NCBI GenBank assembly: GCA_002724825.1
Contig: PBPU01000111.1
Location: 1-10,167 of the forward strand
Length of the DNA stretch: 10,167 nt
Reading direction: 5' to 3'
Source: Acidimicrobiaceae bacterium
GTDB lineage: Bacteria; Actinomycetota; Acidimicrobiia; Acidimicrobiales; UBA8592
Numbering within the stretch: position 1 is the stretch's first letter; every line of letters starts with the position of its first letter. The translations under genes and the position numbers were made by a program. Below the pieces are notes generated by a model. It was not told the DNA's origin. It worked only from the letters and a program-made list of their open reading frames with translations, and did no database searches. Below are positions 1 to 7,113 of this stretch, one piece after another.

Positions 1-14
1 AGTCAAAATTGACT
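1..14. repeat. Perfect 6-bp inverted repeat upstream of murJ
   Basis: AGTCAA at 1-6 and TTGACT at 9-14 are exact reverse complements separated by AA. The right arm doubles as the -35-like box of a possible promoter, so a dimeric regulator site is conceivable. The element starts on the first base of the window, so the arms could be longer than what is visible. Short repeats of this size also arise by chance. Confidence 0.35.
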
Positions 15-37
15 ATATGTTAGGTTATCCATAGAAA
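9..37 (+). promoter_or_regulatory. Possible promoter for murJ
   Basis: TTGACT at 9-14 differs from the TTGACA -35 consensus by one base. TAGAAA at 32-37 matches TATAAT at four of six positions. The spacer is 17 bp, the usual optimum. Transcription would start near 43-45, leaving a leader of about 20 nt before the GTG at 64. No clear Shine-Dalgarno sequence lies in that leader. The call rests only on consensus similarity and could be chance. Confidence 0.3.
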
Positions 38-63
38 CTCCCATAACGGGTACCCTTAGTCAT

Positions 64-1734
64 GTGAATGTAAATAATTCCGAAGCGAATGAATCAAGTG
101 TGAGCGGGAGGCCCGCCCTGCTTGTGGGAGCTGGAGTAACTCTATCAAGGCTCTCTGGGCTAATCCGTGAACTTGTTCTCGCAGGCTTTCTCGGAACGCG
201 TATAGCCGCTGATGCCTTCAAAGCAGCTTTGCAAATCCCTGGTCTTTTGCAAAATATATTAGGAGAAGGAACTTTATCTGCGTCGTTCGTCCCTGTCTAC
301 AGCCAATTAGTTGATGAAGAGGATCACGATGAAAGCAATGCAAGTGCCGTTGCTGGCGTAGTCCTCTCTATCCTTACCTTATTCACAGGGCTTGTGGTTT
401 TTGTCGGGATAGTCGCGGCAAGACCAATAACGAAAGTTCTTTTGCCTGTATTACCTGACGCTACTTTTGAACTAACTGTTGATCTAGTTCGTGTTATGTG
501 GGCCGGATTAGGTTTTATTGTTCTGTCCGCTTGGTGTTTAGGCGTCCTTAATTCACACAGAAAGTTTTTTCTTTCTTTCGCTGCTCCGATTATATGGAAC
601 GCAGCGCAAATTTTTCTTGCTGTATTTGCATGGGCTAATGGTTGGGATGACGGAGATATAGCCAAAGCTGCTGCTTGGGGTGTCCTCATCGGAGGGTTTC
701 TACAATTCGTGATACAGCTGCCTGCGGTATACAAGGTGGCCCCTTCAATACGAATAAGTTTAAAGATTGGCCTCAAGCCTGTTCAGAATATCTTCAGTAG
801 ATTCACTCCAGCCCTTTTGGGAAGAGGAGTTATCCAACTATCAGCATTTTTGGATTTATTTCTCGCTGGCTTCCTGGCTGCAGGGGCTTTCGCTGGCTTA
901 TCAATAGCACAGATTATCTACCTACTCCCTATAGGAATCTTTGCGATGTCCATCGTTTCCGCTGATCTTCCTGAATTATCACGTGATCAAAACGATATGC
1001 CAAAAGTGATAAGCCGTCTAGAAATAAGTCAGGAGAGACTTATCTTTTACGTCGCTTTTTCAGCTATTGCATTTTTCTCAATTGGGAAGCCGATTATCGG
1101 AGCTCTTTTTGAACGCGGGGAATTTACTCAGGAAGACACTTTGTTTGTATGGCTTATTTTATGCGCTTATAGCTTTGGGTTAATTACTTCTAGTCTCAGC
1201 CGGCTATTTCAAAATGTGTGTTACGCAGGTGGAGACACTAAGGGTCCTGCAAAGTTTGCTGTACTTAGGGTTTTGATTTCAGCTATCGTCGGCGTGATTT
1301 TGATGTTCCAATTTGATCGTTTTGCTATCGACGTTGACGAGATTGTAAGGATAGGCGATCTACCGGTTTTTCAACCGCTCCCAGAATCTATTCGCTCAAC
1401 AGATATGGGCCCCCAAGCTTTGGGCGCGGTAGGGCTGGCCTTAGGTAGTGCCTGCGGCTCATGGATAGAGTATTCACGTCTCAAAAAGCGCATGATCAGC
1501 TTTATGCCTTCTGGCTATCAACTACCTAAGCCATTAGTCAATCTCTATATACCTCTTCTGGTTAGTGGGGTAATTGGCGGAACTCTTGCATGGGTTTTTG
1601 ATGGAGTTCACAATTTGATACTAGGACCATCCCTTCTGCTAGTTACGGGCGCCGTGTATGTCTATTTGTCCTACTTAAAAGGGTCCATCCCCGCAAGAGA
1701 GTTTCTTCGTCTTACCAAAGCCTCCCACAAATAA
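64..1734 (+). CDS. murJ: MurJ/MVN-family lipid II flippase (divergent type)
   Basis: Predicted inner-membrane flippase of the MOP superfamily that moves the peptidoglycan precursor lipid II across the cytoplasmic membrane. The 556 residues are mostly hydrophobic helices, consistent with the roughly 14 membrane segments of the family. Family signatures are SRLSGLIRE (28-36), AADAFKAA (48-55) and GEGTLSASFVPVY (67-79). Aligned by eye to E. coli MurJ, R18, R24 and D39 are kept as R29, R35 and D50, but R52 corresponds to Q63 and R270 to I284 within AQIIYLLPIG. A polar loop of about 35 residues (416-450) interrupts the C-terminal helices. The start is GTG, because the overlapping ATG at 62 runs directly into TGA; no strong ribosome binding site is visible. 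The stop codon abuts the proB stop on the other strand. Lipid II is the inferred substrate; another lipid-linked sugar is possible. Confidence 0.88.
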   Translation: MNVNNSEANESSVSGRPALLVGAGVTLSRLSGLIRELVLAGFLGTRIAADAFKAALQIPGLLQNILGEGTLSASFVPVYSQLVDEEDHDESNASAVAGVVLSILTLFTGLVVFVGIVAARPITKVLLPVLPDATFELTVDLVRVMWAGLGFIVLSAWCLGVLNSHRKFFLSFAAPIIWNAAQIFLAVFAWANGWDDGDIAKAAAWGVLIGGFLQFVIQLPAVYKVAPSIRISLKIGLKPVQNIFSRFTPALLGRGVIQLSAFLDLFLAGFLAAGAFAGLSIAQIIYLLPIGIFAMSIVSADLPELSRDQNDMPKVISRLEISQERLIFYVAFSAIAFFSIGKPIIGALFERGEFTQEDTLFVWLILCAYSFGLITSSLSRLFQNVCYAGGDTKGPAKFAVLRVLISAIVGVILMFQFDRFAIDVDEIVRIGDLPVFQPLPESIRSTDMGPQALGAVGLALGSACGSWIEYSRLKKRMISFMPSGYQLPKPLVNLYIPLLVSGVIGGTLAWVFDGVHNLILGPSLLLVTGAVYVYLSYLKGSIPAREFLRLTKASHK

Positions 1735-2835
1735 CTAGTTTTTGGATGGGCTTAGTAGCACCAAGTCATCTCGGTGGATGACTTCTTCAGGTAATCCTTT
1801 AGGGTGATTTTTAGAAGGAAGGCCCAATAAAGGAGAGAGGTCGGTAGAGCTGATTGCGCACAAACCGCGCGCTATGTGCTTTCCAGTATTATTTATAATC
1901 GACACTGCTTCTCCACTTTTCCATTGTCCCGAAATGTTCTTTACACCGACAGCCAACAACGAACCTCCATTTTTCAAAAGAGCTTCCTCGGCGCCGTGGT
2001 CTACTTGAAGTGTGCCGTTAGGTTCTAGGGCAAAGGCGATCCATAGCTTCTTTGCTGAAAGCTTCTGTTGATTAGGGCGCACAATGGTACCTATTTCTGG
2101 TGATTCATTTAATGCGTTAATCAAGACTCTATCGCTAGCTGCAGAAGCGATAGTCGTGGTAACCCCTGACCATGCAGCCATCCGAGCTGCAGCCAGTTTT
2201 GAGCTCATACCACCGCTACCCTGCTTTCCACCTGATTTCCCTACATCTGCAGTCAACTCAGCGGTCGAATCGACCTCAGGTATTAACGTTGCGCTTTTAT
2301 CCAAATGGGGATCAGCGGAGAAAATACCTTCTGTGTCGGTAAGGATGATGAGTTTCTCCGCTTGAACTAGGTGCGCGAGTAACGCGGCAATGCGATCATT
2401 GTCCCCCCACCTAATAGCATCATCTGCAACAGCGTCATTTTCATTAACAATTGGGACGATCCCAGCTTCCAAAAGAGACTCAAGGGTTGATCGAGCGTGA
2501 AGATAACGAGATCGAACAAAAAAGTCATCAGGGGCTAGAAGTAGCTGGCCATAAACTAGATTATGGCGAGCTAGCTCTTCTCCATAGATCGCCATGAGTT
2601 TTGGTTGCCCTATGGCAGAGGCAGCTTGAAGGACTCGCGAATCATCAGGACGACCTGAGGTATAGCCCAACATGGGGAGTCCAACCCCAATAGCCCCGCT
2701 GCTAACCAAAATAATATCGCTGTATTTCTCTCTGACTTCGGCGACTTCATCACATAGTTTGGCTATTGCCTCACGCTTTATGGAACCATCAACGTTAGTC
2801 AATGAAGATGTACCTATTTTAACGACGACTATCAC
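1735..2835 (-). CDS. proB: Glutamate 5-kinase with C-terminal PUA domain
   Basis: Cytosolic enzyme that phosphorylates L-glutamate with ATP to gamma-glutamyl phosphate, the first step of proline synthesis. The amino-acid kinase domain shows KIGTSSL (6-12), VSSGAIGVG (44-52), PIVNENDAV (128-136), WGDNDRIAA (143-151), LTDTEGIF (165-172) and GSGGMSSK (206-213). Residues about 275-355 form a PUA domain, as in E. coli ProB, whose length (367) is almost the same as the 366 here. The start is GTG at 2835-2833, embedded in ATGTGA, where the overlapping ATG is followed at once by a stop. An in-frame stop lies shortly upstream and there is no good ribosome binding site, so translation may depend on the preceding gene. 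It is last in the minus-strand cluster, 53 bp after obgE. The next enzyme, ProA, is not in the window. In this family proline feedback acts on the kinase domain. Confidence 0.95.
   Translation of the reverse strand: MIVVVKIGTSSLTNVDGSIKREAIAKLCDEVAEVREKYSDIILVSSGAIGVGLPMLGYTSGRPDDSRVLQAASAIGQPKLMAIYGEELARHNLVYGQLLLAPDDFFVRSRYLHARSTLESLLEAGIVPIVNENDAVADDAIRWGDNDRIAALLAHLVQAEKLIILTDTEGIFSADPHLDKSATLIPEVDSTAELTADVGKSGGKQGSGGMSSKLAAARMAAWSGVTTTIASAASDRVLINALNESPEIGTIVRPNQQKLSAKKLWIAFALEPNGTLQVDHGAEEALLKNGGSLLAVGVKNISGQWKSGEAVSIINNTGKHIARGLCAISSTDLSPLLGLPSKNHPKGLPEEVIHRDDLVLLSPSKN
1763..1784 (+). terminator. Perfect 8-bp hairpin, possible 3' end of murJ mRNA
   Basis: AAGTCATC at 1763-1770 pairs perfectly with GATGACTT at 1777-1784 around a 6-nt loop, starting 29 nt after the murJ stop codon. 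No clear U-tract follows, only CTTC, so it is not a textbook intrinsic terminator. It could stabilise the 3' end or act with Rho. On the other strand it lies inside the proB coding region (residues VIHRDDL), so the match may come from codon choice alone. Confidence 0.3.
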
Positions 2836-2888
2836 ATTTCTATTGTCGCAGCATCAGAGGTAAATTTCTCGTATTTAGGCCTAACTAA

Positions 2889-4145
2889 TCAGAAGTTGAA
2901 ATTTCCATCTTCATGAAATTCAAACTCGAGTTGACCGATCTTAACGGTATCCCCTTCTTTAATTCCGGCGCGCTTGAGAGCTTTACTAACACCTAGTTTC
3001 TCTAAGGAACTCTGAATAAACTGGAGAGCTTCCATATTGGTTAGGTCATTTAATGCAACAGCGCGCTCAGCGCTTCTCCCATAGACGGTGAATAGATTGT
3101 TTCCACTCTTTTCAACCCGAATGCCTTTGGGAGTGGGGCGATGAATAACTTCTTCAGTATTTGCAACAGTCAGCTGGCTTCGCTCTTGCCTAACTAGTCG
3201 CTCCATTTCAACCACAGCACCTTCTAAGCCATAACCAGTCATAGATGAAATAGGCATGCAAGAATCTGGCACATCAGCGATACCTACATCATGTTTCGAT
3301 GCTAGAAGCAGACGAGGCCTTTTAAGTAGTTCTGGTTTATAAGTTTCGAGCTCTGTGAGCAGTGTCTTGAGTTGTTCATCCGGAGATGTCCCTTCGTAAG
3401 ATGCTAAGTCAAGAAGGACTACTAACACTCTGGCTCTTTCAACATGTCTAAGGAATTGGTGACCTAGTCCTTTACCTTCCGATGCCCCCTCAATAAGTCC
3501 AGGTATATCTGCTACCACCATTTCAAAATCTTCTCGGACTTTAACAACCCCTAAGTTAGGCACCAGTGTGGTGAATGGGTAATCAGCAATTTTTGGACGA
3601 GCAGCAGATATCCGAGAGATTAGAGTACTTTTACCCACATTCGGGAATCCTACTAATGCGACATCAGCCAAGAGTTTTAGCTCTAATCGTAGCCATTGCT
3701 CCTCCCCTGATTCCCCTTGCTCCGCGAAACTCGGAGCGCGTCGATTATTGGCTAGAAATCTTGCATTCCCTTTACCTCCCTCACCTCCTTTAGCGGCAAG
3801 CCATTTCGTACCTGATGATGAAAGGTCAGCTAGTATTTCACCGCCTTGATCGCGAACTATTGTGCCTACCGGAACAGGTACTTCCAATGAATCGCCATTC
3901 GCACCATGACGTCGTTTGCCTTCTCCATGGCGACCATTTTCAGCTCGTCGATGAGGATAATCCCTAAACGAAAGCAAAGAAGCAGTGTTATGGTCTGCGA
4001 CCAGCCAAATATCGCCTCCATCACCGCCATCGCCTCCGTCGGGGCCGCCCCGATTGACGTGCGCTTCTCTTCTGAAAGCGACACATCCCGCCCCACCGTC
4101 ACCCCCTCTTACATTGAGGCCGCATTCGTCAACAAAGTTTGACAC
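2889..4145 (-). CDS. obgE: Obg-family GTPase (ObgE/CgtA), ribosome assembly
   Basis: Essential P-loop GTPase that binds the 50S subunit late in its assembly and is linked to growth control. The N-terminal Obg domain (about 1-157) has the expected glycine-rich stretches (NVRGGDGGAG, GGPDGGDGGDGGD). The G domain carries G1 GFPNVGKS (166-173), a TTLVPNLG switch I (192-199), G3 DIPGLI (213-218) and a G5-like ISSMTG (299-304). The G4 position reads SKHD (283-286) where the family normally has NKxD. Residues about 338-412 form an OCT domain, typical of Gram-positive and related Obg proteins. The start is GTG with a good Shine-Dalgarno AAGGTG (minus strand, 4156-4151) five bases upstream. It follows rpmA by 58 bp; the rplU-rpmA-obg order is very widely conserved and fits the ribosomal role. 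Confidence 0.96.
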   Translation of the reverse strand: MSNFVDECGLNVRGGDGGAGCVAFRREAHVNRGGPDGGDGGDGGDIWLVADHNTASLLSFRDYPHRRAENGRHGEGKRRHGANGDSLEVPVPVGTIVRDQGGEILADLSSSGTKWLAAKGGEGGKGNARFLANNRRAPSFAEQGESGEEQWLRLELKLLADVALVGFPNVGKSTLISRISAARPKIADYPFTTLVPNLGVVKVREDFEMVVADIPGLIEGASEGKGLGHQFLRHVERARVLVVLLDLASYEGTSPDEQLKTLLTELETYKPELLKRPRLLLASKHDVGIADVPDSCMPISSMTGYGLEGAVVEMERLVRQERSQLTVANTEEVIHRPTPKGIRVEKSGNNLFTVYGRSAERAVALNDLTNMEALQFIQSSLEKLGVSKALKRAGIKEGDTVKIGQLEFEFHEDGNFNF

Positions 4146-4156
4146 AGTATCACCTT

Positions 4157-4202
4157 AGATTGAAACCACCAAGAGCAGTGACAGTTTCGTAAAGATTGAA
4201 AC
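4157..4202. repeat. Two 10-bp direct repeats between rpmA and obgE
   Basis: AGATTGAAAC occurs at 4157-4166 and again at 4193-4202, 36 bp start to start, in the 58-bp gap. The obgE-proximal copy touches the obgE Shine-Dalgarno sequence. No third copy is visible. The meaning is unknown; it could be a small duplication or chance. Confidence 0.35.
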
Positions 4203-4203
4203 T
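4183..4203 (-). promoter_or_regulatory. Small hairpin immediately after the rpmA stop
   Basis: On the minus strand AGTTTC and GAAACT form a perfect 6-bp stem with a 9-nt loop that begins on the first base after the rpmA stop codon. No U-tract follows, so it is unlikely to be a full terminator. It could slow 3' decay or mark an RNase processing point between the abundant ribosomal-protein message and obgE. Confidence 0.25.
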
Positions 4204-4455
4204 CTATTCGGGAATGACGTCGACGAGCTTTCTGCCGCGCCTTGATCCAAATTTAACTCTGCCGTCAGATGTGGCAAACAGGGTATCATCTCCCCCGCGA
4301 CCAACATTGTTTCCTGGATGGAATTTTGTTCCACGCTGTCGCACCAGAATCGAACCAGCAGAAACCAAAGTTCCATCATAGGCTTTCACACCTAAACGTT
4401 GAGCATTTGAATCTCTCCCGTTACGGGTAGACCCGCCGCCTTTAGTCTTTGACAT
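4204..4455 (-). CDS. rpmA: 50S ribosomal protein L27
   Basis: Large-subunit protein whose N-terminal tail reaches toward the peptidyl transferase centre. The 83 residues match the family length and carry KGGGSTRNGRDSNAQRLGVK near the N-terminus and RQRGTKFHPGNNVGRGGDDT in the middle, followed by LFA and the RGRK tail. The spelling is of actinobacterial type. Mature-like residues follow the initiator Met directly, so there is no sign of the longer, cleaved N-terminal extension known from Firmicutes L27. ATG lies 4 bp after the rplU stop. The Shine-Dalgarno-like AAAGGA overlaps the last rplU codons, so the two genes are probably translationally coupled, which suits equimolar ribosomal proteins. 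Confidence 0.98.
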   Translation of the reverse strand: MSKTKGGGSTRNGRDSNAQRLGVKAYDGTLVSAGSILVRQRGTKFHPGNNVGRGGDDTLFATSDGRVKFGSRRGRKLVDVIPE

Positions 4456-4459
4456 CTTG

Positions 4460-4768
4460 CTAGTCCTTTGTTATCGAAGTGATCTTGATTTCATTGTAGT
4501 TCTGCCTATGGCCCCACCGACGTCTCTGATTACTCTTATTTTTATAGGTGAATCCATTGATCTTTTTTCCGCGACCTTCAGCAATGATTTCTGCCGTTAC
4601 TTTACTTCCTGCTAATTCGGCTGGAGTCGCGAAGACTGAATCTCCGTCAACAATCATCACGGGAGACAGATTCACAGAAGAGCCTACGTCCCCTAATAGT
4701 TCCACCTTGATGATTTGATCTTCTTCAACTCGGTATTGCTTCCCACCGGTCTTAATTACGGCATACAT
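4460..4768 (-). CDS. rplU: 50S ribosomal protein L21
   Basis: Large-subunit protein that binds 23S rRNA. The 102-residue length is standard. The N-terminus MYAVIKTGGKQYRVEEDQI and the rRNA-binding basic segment YKNKSNQRRRWGHRQ (about residues 75-89) are diagnostic. The ATG is preceded by GGTGAC ending two bases before it, which is an unusually close ribosome binding site. It follows the RNase E/G gene by 73 bp and precedes rpmA by 4 bp. The 73-bp gap is the largest in the cluster, and I could not find a convincing promoter in it. Confidence 0.98.
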   Translation of the reverse strand: MYAVIKTGGKQYRVEEDQIIKVELLGDVGSSVNLSPVMIVDGDSVFATPAELAGSKVTAEIIAEGRGKKINGFTYKNKSNQRRRWGHRQNYNEIKITSITKD

Positions 4769-4841
4769 AAGTCACCAGCCTAGTACTTTCTTGGCAAAAT
4801 ACCGACACGTCTTAAAGCAGATAGTCAGAAACGGAGTTACT

Positions 4842-6374
4842 TCAACTCTGAGCTTTCTGGTACGACTGCAATAGGCCCTCCCCTATTCGTTTGCGCGTCA
4901 TTTCGACAAGTCCCAGCTCAGATATTCCTAAAACTTGTGTGCGGGTTTTGTCTCGTGACAATGCTTCACGGAATACTCTAAGCACATCCTCGCGGTTCTT
5001 TTGAATTTCCATATCTACAAAATCAATAACAATAATCCCGCCTATGTCTCTGAGTCGTAGTTGTCTCGCAACCTCCTTTGCTGCCTCTAGATTGTTTCTA
5101 TAGACAGTTTCTTCAAGGTTTGATGAACCGACATTTTTACCTGTATTGACATCGATCACAGTCAATGCCTCAGTATGTTCAATAATTAAAGATCCTCCGG
5201 AAGGAAGCCATACTTTAGAATCTAAAGCTTTTGTTAGCTGCTCAGTGACATACAATTTTTCAAATAGTGGGAGATCCTCCTCAGTCGGGTTGTGAAACTC
5301 TATACGATCAGCAAGGGCGGGTGCGACAGTTTCCAAGTACTCACTCGCTTCCAGATAGAGCTCTTTACTATCTACTACAACAGACCTGTACTGCTTATTA
5401 AATTCTTCACGAATAACTCGAAACGGCATTTCCGGCTCTCGATGCAAAAGGGTTGGAGCTGAAGCTTTCCTTGCTAAATCCTCAATGGTTTTCCATTGCG
5501 CCACAAGACGATCTACATCTAATTGGATTTCTTGTTTTGTAATATTTTCTGCCGCTGTTCGCACTATTATTCCATGCTCAGCAGGCTTTGCCTTCTCAAG
5601 AATCTGGCGTAACCGTTTTCTCTCTTTCTCGTGAAGTCTTTTTGATATACCGAATGTTGAACTGTTTGGAACAAGAACCACAAAGCGCCCTGCAAGGGAA
5701 ACCTCTTGAGTAAGTCGGGCGCCCTTGTGGGCAATTGGATTTTTCGTAACTTGACAGATAATTACTTGTTTGTTCTTTAGAACTTCTTCGATTCGAGGAG
5801 GGTTTTTCTTATCTGTCTGGTCACCGGTGACTAAATCACTCTGGTAAAGAACTGCATTTTTGGGCGTTCCGATATCCACAAACGCTGCTTCCATTCCTGG
5901 GAGCACATTCTCGACTTTCCCTAAATAGACATTGCCATGAATCTCGCTTATATCATTAGCTGGCTGAGAGACAAAGAACTCTAGAAGTGATCGCCCTTCT
6001 AGGGTAGCGATCTGGGTTAACCCGTCTTCCACATGTACAGCCATCGTGTAGCGCCCCACTGCCTTGCCTTTACGTTCCTGCCCCCGACGTTTCCTGAGAT
6101 TGGCTTCATCGAGCTCAATCCTTCCGTTATCTGCAGTTTTCTTGTTTCGATCTTCAGAAGATCGGGATTTCCTACGCTTTCGTCTTTTACGATTGGCATT
6201 TTTACTTGTGGAGCTTGATGCGTCCTGCTCAGGTGATTTTGCTACTGGGGCTGGGCGGGTGTCTCCGATTTTTGGCTTACTCTTTTCGGTGGGACTTCCG
6301 CCTCTGGAGTTTTTCTCACTTTTATCAACATGATCTTTCGCCCCGTTCTTTTGGGCTTCGACTTGATCGGACAT
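4842..6374 (-). CDS. rne: Ribonuclease E/G family endoribonuclease, no Zn-link
   Basis: Endoribonuclease for rRNA/tRNA processing and mRNA decay. Residues 1-110 are polar, low-complexity and probably disordered, with a very basic run NRKRRKRRKS (61-70). An S1-like RNA-binding segment covers about 146-235 (GNVYLGKVENVLPGMEAAFVDIG). The catalytic DNase I-like core contains VIDVNTGKNVG (406-416) and IVIDFVDM (448-455), which supply the Mg-binding acidic residues of the family, and GLVEMTRKR (488-496). The protein stops 14 residues after that motif. E. coli RNase E and G then have a CPxCxG Zn-link; here it is absent, and no minus-strand frame up to rplU encodes it. The long C-terminal degradosome scaffold of E. 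coli RNase E is also absent. ATG has a good AAGGGA site 8 bases upstream, just after the preceding stop (15-bp gap). The symbol could equally be rng. Confidence 0.93.
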   Translation of the reverse strand: MSDQVEAQKNGAKDHVDKSEKNSRGGSPTEKSKPKIGDTRPAPVAKSPEQDASSSTSKNANRKRRKRRKSRSSEDRNKKTADNGRIELDEANLRKRRGQERKGKAVGRYTMAVHVEDGLTQIATLEGRSLLEFFVSQPANDISEIHGNVYLGKVENVLPGMEAAFVDIGTPKNAVLYQSDLVTGDQTDKKNPPRIEEVLKNKQVIICQVTKNPIAHKGARLTQEVSLAGRFVVLVPNSSTFGISKRLHEKERKRLRQILEKAKPAEHGIIVRTAAENITKQEIQLDVDRLVAQWKTIEDLARKASAPTLLHREPEMPFRVIREEFNKQYRSVVVDSKELYLEASEYLETVAPALADRIEFHNPTEEDLPLFEKLYVTEQLTKALDSKVWLPSGGSLIIEHTEALTVIDVNTGKNVGSSNLEETVYRNNLEAAKEVARQLRLRDIGGIIVIDFVDMEIQKNREDVLRVFREALSRDKTRTQVLGISELGLVEMTRKRIGEGLLQSYQKAQS

Positions 6375-6389
6375 GGGTTATTTCCCTTC

Positions 6390-7109
6390 TCATGATGCGC
6401 CTATCAGAGAACGCATTGGGGTAGCACCAGCAACTTCTAGTGGGTCGAGTCGCCTTGCCCCCTCTTCGACTATTTGTTTTCTTCTACGGAGTTTGTGTTC
6501 GGTTAGGCAGGGCTCCATAGACCGTAGCAATTCGCTCGGCCGCAGCGACCTTGGTTGTGTTCCTAGTTCTGCTTGCAACGTTACCCTCCCATCGATTCTC
6601 TCGTAGTTTTTACGCACTAAATGTACTTGTGGCTTTATGTCGTCAACGACTTCTTTCCCTTTTCGTTCGCGGCGTAAAACGATTGTATTTTCATTATTTA
6701 TTCTATCTACCCACGAGTCGACCTTGGTGTCATCCTCATTAACAGTGATATCCCAAATGCAAGAGGTCACTGTTTGCTGTAAAGAAGGAAACTTCCCATT
6801 CATGACGGAAGCCCCGTTGATCAGTATTCCGGGGGGTAAATTATCATTCAATGAAGTGCAAATCTCCTCGACGTTGATTGACTCTCTATTTGAATCATCC
6901 ACTTGGAGATCGATGTACTCGCAATCTGACTCAGCTCCAGTCGGTAGTGCTAAGCCATACGATATTTTGGGCCGTGGAGAAAAGCCTTGACTGTACATAA
7001 GTGGGATATTTGATATCCGCAAGGTTCTTTCCCATACTTTTGCAATATCGCGATGGCTTGCAAATCGAATTTTACCTTTCTTAGTTGACCTAAGCCGAAC
7101 AGCCAGCAT
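6390..7109 (-). CDS. Radical SAM-linked protein, TIGR03936/DUF2344
   Basis: Family of unknown function, almost always encoded beside, or fused to, a TIGR03960-type radical SAM protein. The 239 residues are of usual length. The signature FSPRPKISYGLALPTGAES (43-61) is clear, and RFASHRDIAKVWERTLR (15-31) and the C-terminal RPSELLR (190-196) also fit. There is no CxxxCxxC cluster, so it does not hold the SAM iron-sulfur cluster itself. It starts 4 bp after the TIGR03960 stop, has no evident Shine-Dalgarno sequence, and probably relies on reinitiation by ribosomes finishing the upstream gene. Its frame is open upstream through the join except for a one-base offset at an A7 run. The partner role, perhaps substrate RNA or protein recognition in a modification reaction, is inference. 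Confidence 0.9.
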   Translation of the reverse strand: MLAVRLRSTKKGKIRFASHRDIAKVWERTLRISNIPLMYSQGFSPRPKISYGLALPTGAESDCEYIDLQVDDSNRESINVEEICTSLNDNLPPGILINGASVMNGKFPSLQQTVTSCIWDITVNEDDTKVDSWVDRINNENTIVLRRERKGKEVVDDIKPQVHLVRKNYERIDGRVTLQAELGTQPRSLRPSELLRSMEPCLTEHKLRRRKQIVEEGARRLDPLEVAGATPMRSLIGAS

Positions 7110-7113
7110 GCGA

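Noticed and set aside
324..776. 150-codon ORF on the minus strand opposite murJ
   Set aside because: Its translation is arginine/threonine/proline-rich with no family resemblance, and the plus-strand frame is clearly MurJ. It is an antisense shadow.
1718..1753. Possible bidirectional terminator at the murJ/proB junction (AAGCC pairing with GGCTT)
   Set aside because: Only 5 bp pair cleanly, followed by mismatches and a very long loop, with no U-tract on either strand.
2875..2884. TTAGGCCTAA palindrome between obgE and proB
   Set aside because: A 10-bp palindrome with no loop cannot form a useful hairpin, and there are no promoter-like boxes at proper spacing beside it.
4157..4202. GATTGAAAC-like repeats resembling the end of some CRISPR repeats
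   Set aside because: There are only two copies of 10 bp, in a 58-bp gap, with no full-length repeat, no further units and no cas genes. This is not an array.
4769..4841. Ribosomal-protein leader or promoter in the 73-bp gap before rplU
   Set aside because: I found no -35/-10 pair with acceptable spacing and no clear structured leader; the gap may simply be read through.
6637..6990. 117-codon ORF on the plus strand opposite the DUF2344 gene
   Set aside because: It has no recognisable domain or ribosome binding site, and lies fully inside a well-supported minus-strand gene.
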